Of a stretch of 64,000 bases of DNA, positions 1 to 10,439 are shown one piece after another (within the stretch, counting starts at the first letter, position 1; the number at the start of each line of letters is the position of its first letter). The position numbers and the translations under genes were made by a program. The notes under the pieces are model-generated. The model was not told where the DNA came from. It saw only the letters and a program-made list of their open reading frames with translations, and ran no database searches. Location of the stretch: contig CM043959.1 of the NCBI GenBank assembly GCA_014529385.2, positions 65,226,253 through 65,290,252 on the forward strand. Direction: 5' to 3'. Origin of the DNA: Adiantum capillus-veneris. Its lineage: Eukaryota; Streptophyta; Polypodiopsida; Polypodiales; Pteridaceae.

Positions 1-335
1 GGGAGAGAGAGAAATAGAGATATCTCAATGGGGAGAAAGAGGAAAAGAGGGAGAGAGAGAAATCGAGATATCCGTCGGGAGAAAGAGATAGATAGAGAGA
101 CAAGGATAAAGAAATAGGGAAATAAAGAGAAATGATTGTAGGCGAAGCAACCATTTTGTGGTGTGCGCAATTCAGGTATGCTTCTACTTCTGTAGAGTAC
201 TATGAAAAAGACCTTCTTTACGTGAAGCCGATAGACCCTCATAAATTACTTTCTACTCTCATCGACTTAATTTCTCTCTCTCTCTCTCTCTCTTAATTTT
301 CTCTAGAGAATGCACTATAGGCTCTCTATCTCTCA

Positions 336-368
<33 letters not shown>
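1..368. repeat. GA- and CT-rich simple repeats
   Basis: The first ~130 bases are degenerate GA-rich sequence containing GAGAGAAA-type runs. Two CT-dinucleotide tracts follow at about 277-292 and 340-367. No reading frame or element terminus is visible. Confidence 0.8.
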
Positions 369-371
<3 letters not shown>

Positions 372-1273
372 TCACAGTCGTCATCTCGCCGAAATTAAGG
401 TTTCTATAAATATCGCTTTGAATTAAGTTTCCCTCCCATCCCGCGGGGTGGTTTTCATCACCTACATCTCTCTCTTCCTATCTCTTTCTCCCCACCGAGT
501 AGGCATTAGGTTTGACAGCTTTTAACGGTACCGTACCTGAGAATGGAGGCAGACATGTAATGTGCAAAGTAATCCCTTGAACAAGGAACTGCTGCGCAAG
601 AAGGAAAATAAAGAAGCTCTTCTTCATAGCACTCTACAAAAGCAAGAGCACTCTCACACTGCGCACAACACAAAACGATGGCTACATTTACAACCGTAAC
701 TATCTTCTATACTCAAAACGATGACTACATTACGTAACTGTATATATATTTGTTTATGCATGTATGTAGGCACTAAGGACGGGAGCATAGCACCCGAAGG
801 TCAGATGCTTCCTCTTGGGTATAGTTCTTTTTTAATCGTGGTGTTGCAATCATTGATCCACTCATGCATGGATTACCACAACATACCTTTGGTTTTACCA
901 CGGTTGAGACAATGATGATATCTAAAGAGGTGCCACTTGACCTTTGGCACTACTAGCCTCTACTTAGGTCTACTGGTATGTATATGTATCTACATGCTTG
1001 TGTGCTAATATACTTGTGTACGTATTTATAGATGAGTGAGTAGGGGGGTAAGCTAAATCTCATATTGCTCTTTGTAATGTAGATGTCAGACAAGAGACCA
1101 CCTGGTGGGGAGCAACCATCTGGCTCTTCTTTTGGTTGGTTCACATCCAGGTGGGTTCCCACCCTGAACATCGCCTCCAGTGGACCCGAGTCTTGAGGCT
1201 GTGAGAACAAGCAAAGAAATAAAGATTGGTTCTCGCTAGTTAACCCTAAACCATAAGTGTCATAGGTTTATTT
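369..1273. other. Non-coding stretch, no element recognised
   Basis: Mixed sequence without a supported gene. A small imperfect direct repeat is seen at 673-745: a CAAAACGATG-G/A-CTACATT unit occurs twice about 45 bases apart. Short ORFs here (for example 721-915 +, 953-1210 -) have no recognisable domain and I treat them as chance. Confidence 0.5.
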
Positions 1274-1651
1274 TTGTTATTTGCAAGAATGGCCATCCTA
1301 CACCTACTCTACTCAAGTGACGGATCTTGTGGCTTCCATTGTTTTGTTAGTGGTGGGGAAATGGAGTCCCAACTTTCAGAGCGTGCCACCCCTGATACAA
1401 AGGACGAGGATACTGACGCACCCGTGTCAGACATGCATGGATGCTACTACATGGTAAAATATGGCAGGGAGGTGGACTTTAGTACAACACAGGACAAGGC
1501 ATTTCGACGCCATCTTCAAATTCTTATACATTCAACATATAAGAACTGTTTTGTAAAGTTTAAAGACCAACTGTCCGATCATGCACGCTACATTGAGGAT
1601 GTGTTGCATGCTAGATTTTCAAATGTCCCCAATCAACATTTTTCACAATAG
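1274..1651 (+). CDS. Anonymous 125-codon ORF, possibly a transposon remnant
   Basis: I do not recognise this product. The ORF is 125 codons and the first listed start may not be the true one (ATG also at residue 6). The middle is acidic and the C-terminal half is amphipathic and rich in His, Phe and Tyr. A few residues near the N-terminus (DGSCGFHCF) superficially recall an OTU-protease start, but nothing else of that domain is present. The tail, which ends in NQHFSQ before a stop, has the flavour of the region C-terminal to DUF4218 in CACTA transposases, but the match is too weak to assign. It lies 113 bases before the left LTR of M1, in the DNA that M1 entered. Confidence 0.2.
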   Translation: MLFARMAILHLLYSSDGSCGFHCFVSGGEMESQLSERATPDTKDEDTDAPVSDMHGCYYMVKYGREVDFSTTQDKAFRRHLQILIHSTYKNCFVKFKDQLSDHARYIEDVLHARFSNVPNQHFSQ

Positions 1652-1764
1652 TGGTTGGAGGGCTACATAAAAACATTTTTGAAAAACAAGAGTCCAGCGT
1701 GCAGCAGCCAACCAGGTTAAAGATCCGGACAGGAGCTATGGAGGTGAAAACATGGTAGACCCAG

Positions 1765-1911
1765 TGAAAGGGCAAGGGGACTGGAACATGCTAATCTCCA
1801 CCCACCCAGCCATGCCCTATTTAGGCCCTTGGCCTGCTACATATAGGGACCCCCTTGACTGCATGTCCATCCTGGCCCTTGGCCGTGACTGGTCCTACCC
1901 TTGTCCTGACA
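1765..1911 (-). repeat. M1 3' LTR
   Basis: 147 bp, TG...CA on both strands, preceded by the target duplication CCCAG. It is homologous to 21204-21346 but visibly diverged (for example the TATATAG of the right copy is TATTTAG here), so the element is not recent. Confidence 0.85.
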
Positions 1912-1930
1912 TTACTCCCCCCTTGGAGAA
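1912..1930 (-). other. M1 polypurine tract
   Basis: On the minus strand the sequence reads CTCCAAGGGGGGAGTAA directly before the LTR start TGTCAGG. This purine run is the expected plus-strand primer. The same position in M2 (50715-50731) reads AAGGAGGGAGTAA. Confidence 0.75.
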
Positions 1931-1964
1931 GCGTTTTCGTCCGCGAAAACACAAGTGATGGTAT

Positions 1965-2156
1965 TGTTGGGATATAAAGCCCAATGTGGTTGCCCAGGTA
2001 AGTGGGCGGGCCGCCAGGTATGTACACATATTCTTTTTTTGAAACCTAATAAGAAATCACTATGCTCTACACATTACAGTAGAGCGAGTTCACCATATCG
2101 TCATGCTCTTCTTCTCGCACTCTCTCTCGCGTTGCACTTCTGCTCGTAATCCTTCA
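1965..2156 (+). repeat. Copia-1 5' LTR
   Basis: 192 bp, beginning TGTTGGGATATAAAG and ending CTTCA. It is followed after two bases by the primer binding site. Confidence 0.9.
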
Positions 2157-2158
2157 AC

Positions 2159-2170
2159 TGGTATTAGAGC
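2159..2170 (+). other. Copia-1 primer binding site
   Basis: TGGTATTAGAGC lies two bases after the LTR. It matches the plant initiator-Met tRNA complementary site TGGTATCAGAGC at 11 of 12 positions. Confidence 0.85.
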
Positions 2171-3196
2171 TCAGATCGAGGCTCAGGGCAGCATTTTGCA
2201 GGTAGCCAGAGTCACCTGCTCAGATTGGAGTGAAATTCGACAGGCCATTCTGAGGTCATCTCGGCCACCGTTCGGCTTCGACAAAGATTTGCGCAGGCCA
2301 TTTTCGACTACGTAGTCTTGGCGGGTGCAAATCTGACTTTGCAAATTTGGGGTTTCGGCCTACGACTGCAAGTGCTGAGGATATATTCACTTCCAGAGTG
2401 CTGATTTGTGGCTGTCTACACAACGAAGGATGACTCACAGTTCTTGGAGGCGTGTCACATACGACACGGGAGCATCTACACATAGACTGTAGGCGACATC
2501 CACTAGTTCATCAGGTAGCTTGTGTTTGCTGCTTGATATTCAAGATTTCATCCTAACATTGCAGGTACTTCCAGATGGGATGTATTGTCAGAGATGATGT
2601 ATGTCTGTTGAGGGTTTGCTGGCTGTGAGTCACGCAGCAAACAACCGCCGCAGCGGTTACAACATATAGTGGGAAATTTGTGGATGTATGACTTTGTGGG
2701 AAGTCTATGTATTGTCTGATTTACTGCAGCCTTTGTTGAGGGTCGAGTGAGGTTTTATTGAGCTGGGGGATTCTTGAATGTTGAGATCCTTTCGATGATA
2801 CAGGTCTTGGAGCGATCCCTCGAGCACCCTTAGATAGGCAGCTAGGATGTATTGACTGTGAGTTAGACAATTGGGATTGCATCTTTGCTTTACTTTCATT
2901 GAGGCATTGTCGCAGTCTATGCTTACAGGACAGTGACAGGACAGTGAGAGACAGTACAGATGCAGGACAAGTTTACCCACAGCTTACAATGTTAGAGAGA
3001 CAGTGTTTTTTGAGCTGTTTTTGGTTTGTTTTTGAGTACATCAGAGCCATTTTACAAAGGAGACTCTGCCAAAATTTCTGCAGAATCTGAAGCTTTTTTG
3101 GTTCATTTGACAGGTTGATATTGGTTCAGAGGTTAGTTTACAAGGGAAACTCTGCCGAATTTTTCCCAGGAAAGTAAACTACTGTGAAGCGTAGTT
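2171..3196 (+). other. Copia-1 untranslated leader
   Basis: About 1 kb between the primer site and the gag start, with no ORF that resembles a protein domain. It presumably carries packaging and leader functions. Confidence 0.6.
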
Positions 3197-3802
3197 ATGG
3201 CTGGATCACAGGACACTGCTCTTTACAATATCAAGAAGCTGGATGGAACCAATTTCCCATTGTGGAAGAAGCAGATTTGGCACGTGTTGGTACAAAAGAA
3301 GGAGATAAAACCTATAAAGCTCAAGGGGAAAAAACCAGAAGATATGGACGAAGATGAATGGAGTGAAATGGATGAATTGGAACTTTCTACCATTATGCTG
3401 ACTTTGGCAGAAAGCGTTTACTTCAATGTAGCAGACGAGATGTCGGCTTATCAAGCATGGAAAAAGCTGAGTGATCTTTATGAGAAGCAGAGTGCAGCTT
3501 CACAGGTATACTGGCTTAAGAAGCTTGTTGACTTGAAGATGAAAGAAGGGACCCCTATGTCCAATCATCTGAATGAATTCAACACCATCTACAGTCAATT
3601 GTCTGCTCAAGGTGTCAAGTTTGATGAACCTGTTAGAGCTATGTTCCTGTTGATCACATTGCCGGAAAGTTGGGACACTTTTTGCACAGCTTTGAGTAAT
3701 TCTGCACCTCCAGATGGTTTGACCATAGCAGGTGTAGAAGGCATTCTGCTTACTGAAGAAACCAACAGAAAGACAATGGATAAAGGCAAAGGAACGCCTT
3801 AG
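3197..3802 (+). pseudogene. gag: Copia-1 gag, N-terminal part (UBN2-type)
   Basis: 201 codons starting MAGSQDTALYNIKKLDGTNF, the usual plant copia gag opening with a conserved 'W' in FPLWKKQIW. The UBN2-like helical region follows (AYQAWKKLSDLYEKQS, then a Leu-rich stretch to ~residue 150). It acts as the structural capsid protein of the cytoplasmic particle. The frame stops at 3800-3802. The CCHC zinc knuckle (CYHCGKKGHMKRDC, 3898-3939) is in another frame just downstream, so a small indel near 3790-3830 has separated capsid from nucleocapsid. Confidence 0.9.
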
Positions 3803-3839
3803 TTGTCAGGGGAAGGACCAAAGAAAAGGACAAAGGTGG

Positions 3840-4800
3840 AAAGAGGAATCAATCTCGTAGCAAGTTCCGCAGTGCTAAAGGCAAGAGTGACATAGAATGC
3901 TACCATTGTGGCAAGAAGGGTCACATGAAAAGAGACTGCAGAGAATGGAAAGCAGAAAAAGGCAAAGAGAAAGCTGAAGACCATGGTGAGAAGAACAAGT
4001 CCTCAGTGAAGATTCAAGAAATAAATGTGACAAACACTGTTGCAGAGGATGACAGTCTAGTGTCAGGAGACATCTACTTCTTGAAGAATACAATGGACTC
4101 ATCTCTTCTTACAGCATCTGATGGAAATGCACTGAGTGAGTGGATTATAGACTCAGGGGCATCACTTCATGTGTCTCCAAACAAGGAGTGGTTTACCTCT
4201 TATGTGACCACTAAAGATCATGTTCGGCTAGGCAATGGGCAGACATGTGAGATCTTAGGTGTTGGAGATGTTCAATTGAAGTTTCAGAATGGCTCTTCTT
4301 TCACGCTGAAGAATGTGAGACATGTTCTTGCAATTACAAAGAGCTTGATCAGCACAGGTTTACTTGATGATGCTGGCTACGTCACCACTTTTGGACAGAA
4401 CATGTGGAAGATATTCAAGGGTTCTATGACAGTAGCACATGGAGTAAAGTCTAGAGGACTTTACATGATTTATGTATCAAATCTCTCTAAAAATGTAATC
4501 AATGTAACCGAGCAGCCGAACGTTTCTTTGTGGCATAGCGGGTTAGGACATATGTCCAAGAAGGGAATGGAAATCTTGTCTTGTTCTGGTTATTTGTACA
4601 TATGTCCAAGAAGGGAATGGAAATCTTGTCTTGTTCTCGTTATTTGCCTGGATTTTTATTTAATGATTTTCAATTCTGTGAACATTGTCTGTATGGTAAG
4701 CAAACACAGCAGCCACATAAGCATAGAAGCAGTAGAAGAGATACACAGTTGGCACTTATTCATAGTGATTTGTGTGGACCTATGCCTAACCTATCTCTAG
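3840..4800 (+). pseudogene. pol: Copia-1 zinc knuckle, aspartic protease and GAG-pre-integrase region
   Basis: In frame 1 the zinc knuckle CYHCGKKGHMKRDC (CX2CX4HX4C) is followed by the protease motif WIIDSGASLHVS near 4141-4176, whose catalytic Asp is in DSGA. The GAG-pre-integrase segment follows (SLWHSGLGHMSKKGMEIL, ~4525-4580). From 4549 a 50-bp unit is repeated in tandem (4549-4598 and 4599-4648). Because 50 is not a multiple of three, this throws integrase into another frame, and the rest of this ORF to 4800 is missense. Confidence 0.9.
4549..4648. repeat. 50-bp tandem duplication in copia-1
   Basis: Two copies of a unit beginning CATATGTCCAAGAAGGGAAT sit head to tail and differ only near the end. 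The duplication shifts the pol reading frame. Confidence 0.9.
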
Positions 4801-5342
4801 GGGGAGCTTCTTACTTTATGACATTTATAGATGATTACTCGAGGAAAGTATGGGTTTACTTTCTCAAGCACAAGGATGAAGCGTTTAGTGTTTTCAAAAC
4901 GTTTGTGACACTTGTGGAGAATCAGAGTGGCAAGAAGCTCAAATGCTTACGCATTGACAATGGTGGAGAGTATGTTTCAAAGGCCTTTCAGGACTTTTGT
5001 GAGTCAAAAGGTATAAAACGTGAACTTACTGCTCCTTACAATCCTCCTCAAAATGGTGTTGCTGAGAGGATGAATAGGACCATACAAGAGAAGGTCAGAA
5101 GTATGTTGTCTAATGCAGAACTGCCAAATGGGTTTTGGGCTGAAGCTGTATCAACAGCTGTTCATCTTATAAATAGATCTCCTAGAAAGGTTTTGCACAA
5201 GGATTCAGTGGCAGAGATGGTATGGTCAGGCAAAATGCCCTCATACAAGCATCTCAGAGTCTTTGGCTGTGAGGCATATACTCATGTTCCAAAGGAATTT
5301 AGGAACAAACTGAGCCAAAGAGTAGAAAGTGCATCTTTATAG
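4581..5342 (+). pseudogene. int: Copia-1 integrase
   Basis: Frame 3. The retroviral integrase core is recognisable: first Asp in HSDLCGPM, second in RIDNGGEY and Glu in NGVAERMN, giving the DD35E triad. The end of the zinc-binding module (FCEHCLYGKQ) precedes it. This enzyme would insert the cDNA into the nuclear genome. The frame ends at 5340-5342, and the C-terminal part of pol resumes in frame 2 at about 5363, so another indel is present. The C-terminal GKxxP-like region is not clearly preserved. Confidence 0.9.
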
Positions 5343-5362
5343 GCTATGGTAATTCTGGTGAG

Positions 5363-7222
5363 ATGGGGTGCAGACTTTGGGATCCCGAATCCAGAAAGGT
5401 TATCCGCAGAAATGATGTTCACTTTAATGAAGCCAAATATCATTCTAAACCAGAGAGGGTTGAGGAGATTAGAAGAGTCGTCTTCCAAGAAGATGGACCT
5501 GCACGTGCAAGACAAAATGTCAGGGCTCAAGAGGAGCAAGGACAAGATAGAGTGGAACCACAGGTTTTGGCTGAGCCCGAGCCACCTATTTTGCGTAGAT
5601 CTGGACGTATCACGCGACCTCCTGATAGGTTGGTTCCATCTATGAACTATGTCATGTTGACTGATTGCAATGAGCCTTCATGTTACAAGGAAGCAGTGCA
5701 AATGAAGGACTCCAGGAATTGGCAATTGGCCATGCAGTCAGAGATGATAGCTCTGCATAAAAACCAGACATGGAAGCTAGTTAAATTACCACAAGGCAAA
5801 AAGGCTCTACCTTGTAAATGGGTTTACAGGTATAAGATTACCGCTCATGATAGTCAACCAAAGTACAAAGCAAGGCTTGTTGCCAAGGGCTTTAAGTAAG
5901 AACAAGGCATTGACTTTGATGAAGTCTTCTCTCCGGTGGTCAAGATGACTACATTGAGATGCTTTCTTGCATTGGTTGCCATATTAGATTTGGTGTTGCA
6001 CCAAATGGATGTCAAGACAGCGTTCTTGCATGGTGATTTAGATGTGGAAATTTACATGCAGCAGCTAGAAGGGTTTGTTGAGAAAGGCAAGGAAGATTTG
6101 GTATGCCAGTTGTTAAAGAGTCTTTATGGATTAAAACAATCACCGAGGGCATGGCACCATAAATTCCACAAGTTTATGATTTTTCAAGGCTACAAACGTA
6201 GTGAGTTCGATCACTGTCTATATACAAAGAAGGCTAAGGATGACAGATGGTTGATCCTTATTTTGTATGTGGATGACATGTTGATTGCTGGCAAGCACTT
6301 GGAAGAAATTTCAGCTTTGAAGTCAAAGATGGCAAAATCGTTTGACATGAAAGACATGGGTGAGGCAAGTCATATTCTTGGTATGCGCATTAAGAGAGAC
6401 AGATCAAAGAAGTTGATTTGGTTATCTCAAACAGAGTATATTGACAAGGTTTTGCAACGTTTCAATATGGAGAAGGGAAAGGCATTGAGTGTTCCATTGC
6501 CACCATATGTGAAACTTAGCAAACAAGATTGTCCTGTGTCTGAGGAAGAAAAGGCTGAAATGGATAAGATTCCATATGCGTCTGCAGTGGGTAGTTTGAT
6601 GTATGCAATGATTGCTACTCACCCAGACATTGCATTTGCAGTGGGAGTAGTAAGTCGATACATGTCAAACCTAGGCAAGAAACATTGGGAGGCAGTGAAA
6701 GGAATATTGAGATACCTGAAAGCTACAAAGAGTATGCGTATATGCTATGGGAGTCAAGAGTTAAGTGTAAAGGGTTTTACAGACTCAGATTATGCAGGTG
6801 ACTTAGACAACCGAAGGTCTATGTCAGGGTATGTCTTTACATTGGCTGGTGGAGCAGTATCATGGCGTTCTAGATTACAAGATTGTGTTACTCAGTCTAC
6901 TACAGAGGCTGAATATGTTGCAGCATCAGAGGCATGCAAAGAATCAATTTGGATTAATCGACTAGTAACAAATTTGGGAATCAAAGAAGAGATGCCTGTG
7001 TTATATTGTGATAGTCAAAGTGCTATACAATTGGCTCGCAATCCAGTTTATCACTCAAAGACAAAGCATGTGGATAGTCAAAGTGATAGTCAAAGTGCTA
7101 TACAATTGGCTCGCAATGCAGTTTATCACTCAAAGACAAAGCATGTGGATGTGAAGTATCATTTCATCAGGGAAATGCTCGAGGATAAGCAACTTCAGCT
7201 TGTCAAAGTTCACACCACATAA
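5363..7222 (+). pseudogene. pol: Copia-1 reverse transcriptase and RNase H
   Basis: Frame 2, interrupted by TAA at 5897-5899, where the family normally has a Gln codon after KGFK. RT motifs: KWVYRYK and ARLVAKGFK, then MDVKTAFLHGDL, SLYGLKQSPRAW and the catalytic LYVDDMLIAG. RNase H follows with DSDYAGD, the Glu in STTEAEYVA and the Asp in YCDSQSAIQLA. Twenty-five codons around that last motif are duplicated in frame (offset 75 bp, 7011-7160). A stop at 7220-7222 cuts the conserved NPADLLTK tail. Several substitutions would be needed for activity. Confidence 0.92.
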
Positions 7223-7378
7223 AATCCTGCTGATCTACTTACTAAAGGACTTCCCTCAAAGAGCTTTGCGCATTTTCGCAAGCAGTTAGGTGTAGGGTAG
7301 TACATCACTTCTCTACATCTCTTGTATATTAGCTTGTATAGTAGCTTCTCTCACACTTAAAGTACCACATTGGACTTT

Positions 7379-7388
7379 AAGTGGGAGG
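7379..7388 (+). other. Copia-1 polypurine tract
   Basis: AAGTGGGAGG immediately before the 3' LTR, preceded by the typical copia context CCACATTGGACTTT. Confidence 0.85.
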
Positions 7389-7389
7389 T

Positions 7390-7581
7390 TGTTGGGGTAT
7401 AAAGCCCAATGTGGTCGCCCAGGTAAGTGGGCAGGCCGCCAGGTATGTACACATATTCTTTTGTTGAAACCTAATAAGAACTCACTATGCTCTACACATT
7501 ACAGTAGAGCGAGTTCACCATATCGTCGTGCTCTTCTTCTCGCACTCTCTCTTGCGTCACACTTCCGCTCGTACTCCTTCA
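7390..7581 (+). repeat. Copia-1 3' LTR
   Basis: 192 bp, the same length as the 5' LTR, with about 11 substitutions. Confidence 0.9.
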
Positions 7582-10439
7582 AGTATCTTCATAAGAACAC
7601 TAATGTTTTCTACCGTAACATCCCTCATCGATCCAACGGTTCATTTGAGCGGAACCGGGTTCAATAGGAGGTTCAATGAAATCAAGAGTAACATCTTGAT
7701 TTTCTACATTGTTGTCCATTTGTAACCATCTGAAGGTACCGGTTCTTATCCAAATAATGTGTAGACTCCATTTAAAATGCTCATTAGCATGGTAAACGAG
7801 TTTATCACAACAAAGGTGTACCAAAAAGAGTATCTCTTGTCACTTTCCATGAAAGTAACTTGCTGACATAACTCATCAGCCAAGTTTAAGTCCTTGACTT
7901 GTTCCCAATTTTCATCATTAGTAATAAACAACCCCACCCTAACGAGTGTGCAAGGTTGAGAACCTGAGTTATACATGAAGAGACTACACCTAGTCGCAAA
8001 CATGCTTTAACTTATAGTAAGAAAACTCTAAGTAGAGCAATAAATGCTTACTGATTGAATCGCTTGGTGCTAACGTACGCACTTTGCATATCCTTCAACA
8101 CCAGATTACACTTTATAATCTCTTTATCCCCTTGGATAACTGATAGTACTGAGGTGTGTTCCCTCACACTTTGTAATCTGCCTATCCCCTTGGATAACTG
8201 ACAGTGTTGAGGTGTGTTTCCCCCACGGATTACAGACAGTCTTCCCAGATGACTAGTAAACGGGGAATCACGATAGCGTATAACCTTGTTGAGGAATCAA
8301 CAATGTTCGGAATAACCATCGTGGTTAACTTGAAAAATCCACAAACACCCAAACCGAGCCATGACCTCTTTTGGTGATTAGTAGACCCAAAAGGAATCTC
8401 ATAGAGACAGTGCACATAGAGTGCAAAATGCTTCATAAGCAACAACTTGAGGAATATGCATGCCGTTCCAAATCAGCCTTTGCTAAACACTAAGGCCCAT
8501 AACACCTAGTGTGCATGCATCTAGCAAAAAACAGATCCGAACCTGTATATCCATGGTGATCCTTGCTGATACTGATGGCAAATGTGATGTGCCTAGCACA
8601 CATTAAAAAGGAATGTAAATAGTTCTGAAAAGAAACTAAATACTTTCAGTTGTAATCTTTTGCAAGCCTTGCTGAAATGTCTGAATCACAATAGAAGGTG
8701 AAACATTGATCACTTCTAGGTACAGACAATGAAACTTTTTCATTAACAACTTATAGCCTTGCTATATGTATAAACAACCATCTGTAATTTTGTTTAGCAA
8801 TACTTGTAGCTGAACAACTCATTATAAGTATCCGATAATTTCTGGCCACTAAAATTGCTCCTGATACGTCATGCTAAAAAATGGTCGAGAAAATAGATTT
8901 GACCAGCACGTAGGGACTTTATCGTGACACATATTTGAAATAGGGGGTGCCAGTGTCAGTCCCATAGACTCATATTCGCCACATGTGGAGTATGTATCAA
9001 CTAAGGATGTCTAAAAAATGAACATCCTTCAAGTACAAGATGTACTTGTGTGTGGAGGTAACTATAAACACTCTGCGACAAGAGTGAGAGGGACCCTTGT
9101 TCCACACTAGCTAAACCGAACTCCTTGAGTTCTTAGACCATGTTATATCCCATGTGACAACATGTGCCAAATCGAATCCTACAAGTGGATTCATAACAAC
9201 ATAATGTACTTTGGACACTATGGCCCAAAATACTTGTTTCGACATGCCCTTGGCATGGCCCTGGGGATTGGACTGAAAGGTCAGTCACCCGTATTCAAAT
9301 GCACAGGAGTACATTCCCCCCTATGAAAAAACCAAGCAACATTGCACTAGAAACCTTGGGTGTTGCCTATCGAATCCTACAAGTGGATTCATAACAACAT
9401 AATGTACTTTGGACACTATGGCCCAAAATACTTGTTTCGACATGCCCTTGGCATGGCCCTGGGGATTGGACTGAAAGGTCAGTCACCCATATTCAAATGC
9501 ACAGGAGTACATTCCCCCCTGTGAAAAAACCAAGCAACATTGCACTAGAAACCTTGGGTGTTGCCTTCGCAATCCAAACCCGTTGGGTAGAATCTATGTA
9601 ATCAAACCCCTTGGTAAGACCTTTTGTAGAAACTGCTCAACTAGCAGGTAACGGTAACCAACCTAGTTAACCGTGTACAAAATGATGAGAATCAACTTGA
9701 GAAGTTGAATTTTTCCGCTACCGCGTGGTAGATTACGGAATTCTTTCCTTGAAAGTATAACGAGAATAGATCAAACTGTGATCCTCAATGCGTATGGGGT
9801 GATTTAATAAGCACCCACTAGGTCGTACCCCAAAATTGTGATGCCCTAGACACTCATAGTGCTATAGAGAGAGCAAGAAATCCACACAAGGGAGATACCT
9901 AGCTCGTATCAACAGCCATGCTATCTCAATTGTTTGCTACCTCTAGACTCCATGGTATAGATCAGCTGATATAAGTGCAAGAGTATCAAAAACTCAACTT
10001 GAGCGTCGCACTAGAAACATATAGTGCAAAAATGACACCCTAATGCTTTGAAATGACAAGACTATTGCTCTTCCATTAATGTCGATATATGTGATGTGTA
10101 CTCCACTGGGTAGATCTATTCGATCATAAGAACAATCACCCAAGGAATGCCAATAGTTGGGTCCTACCCAAAATGTGACAATGGTTCTTAGCCAGCCTGT
10201 GTGTGGCTCCTAGCTGTTACGGCAATTAGTGTTCAATCGATAAACCGATGAAAACTAATGTGAATGGCATCGTGGCCAATTTCTAGCTGAGAGTTAGAGT
10301 ACCTTGGCTCATATTGACTCCCAAACAAAACATGTATCAAAAGCTTCTTAGAAAGTTTTCATTATTCTTGAGAGAAATAAGAAAAAGAGAGAGAAGAAGA
10401 ACATGCTGGGCTGAGGAATTTTCCTTAAGGTTTTAGAGT
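7582..10439 (-). other. M1 internal region, non-coding
   Basis: I find no gag or pol motif on either strand. The segment aligns in blocks with M2 (about 50760-53000). Shared runs include GCCCATAACACCTAGTGT (8490s and 51710s), GACCAGCACGTAGGGACTT, and ACACTCTGCGAC with GTGAGAGGGA. Conservation is therefore at the nucleotide level and not of an ORF. It contains a 198-bp tandem duplication (9171-9566) and two copies of a CACTTTGTAATCT-type unit near 8108-8180. Confidence 0.7.
9171..9566. repeat. 198-bp tandem duplication inside M1
   Basis: Two head-to-tail copies (9171-9368 and 9369-9566) start ATCGAATCCTACAAGTGG and differ at about two bases by eye. It is therefore a recent duplication. M2 does not show it at the matching place. 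Confidence 0.92.

Larger units (their letters stand above)
1965..7581 (+). mobile_element. Copia-1: decayed Ty1/copia retrotransposon nested in M1
   Basis: A 5.6-kb element with 192-bp LTRs (1965-2156 and 7390-7581), a Met-tRNA-like primer site, and the copia order gag, protease, integrase, RT, RNase H. The flanking repeats GGTAT (1960-1964) and AGTAT (7582-7586) differ at one base. The LTRs differ at about 11 of 192 positions by eye (roughly 94% identical). Lesions: a frameshift after gag, a 50-bp tandem duplication before integrase, a frameshift at ~5340, and stops at 5897-5899 and 7220-7222. It cannot make a full polyprotein. The uninterrupted paralogous sequence is at ~50740-50790 in M2. 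Confidence 0.95.

Noticed and set aside
1290-1350. OTU-protease-like DGSCGF start in the 125-codon ORF
   Set aside because: Only a handful of residues match and the rest of the OTU fold is missing.
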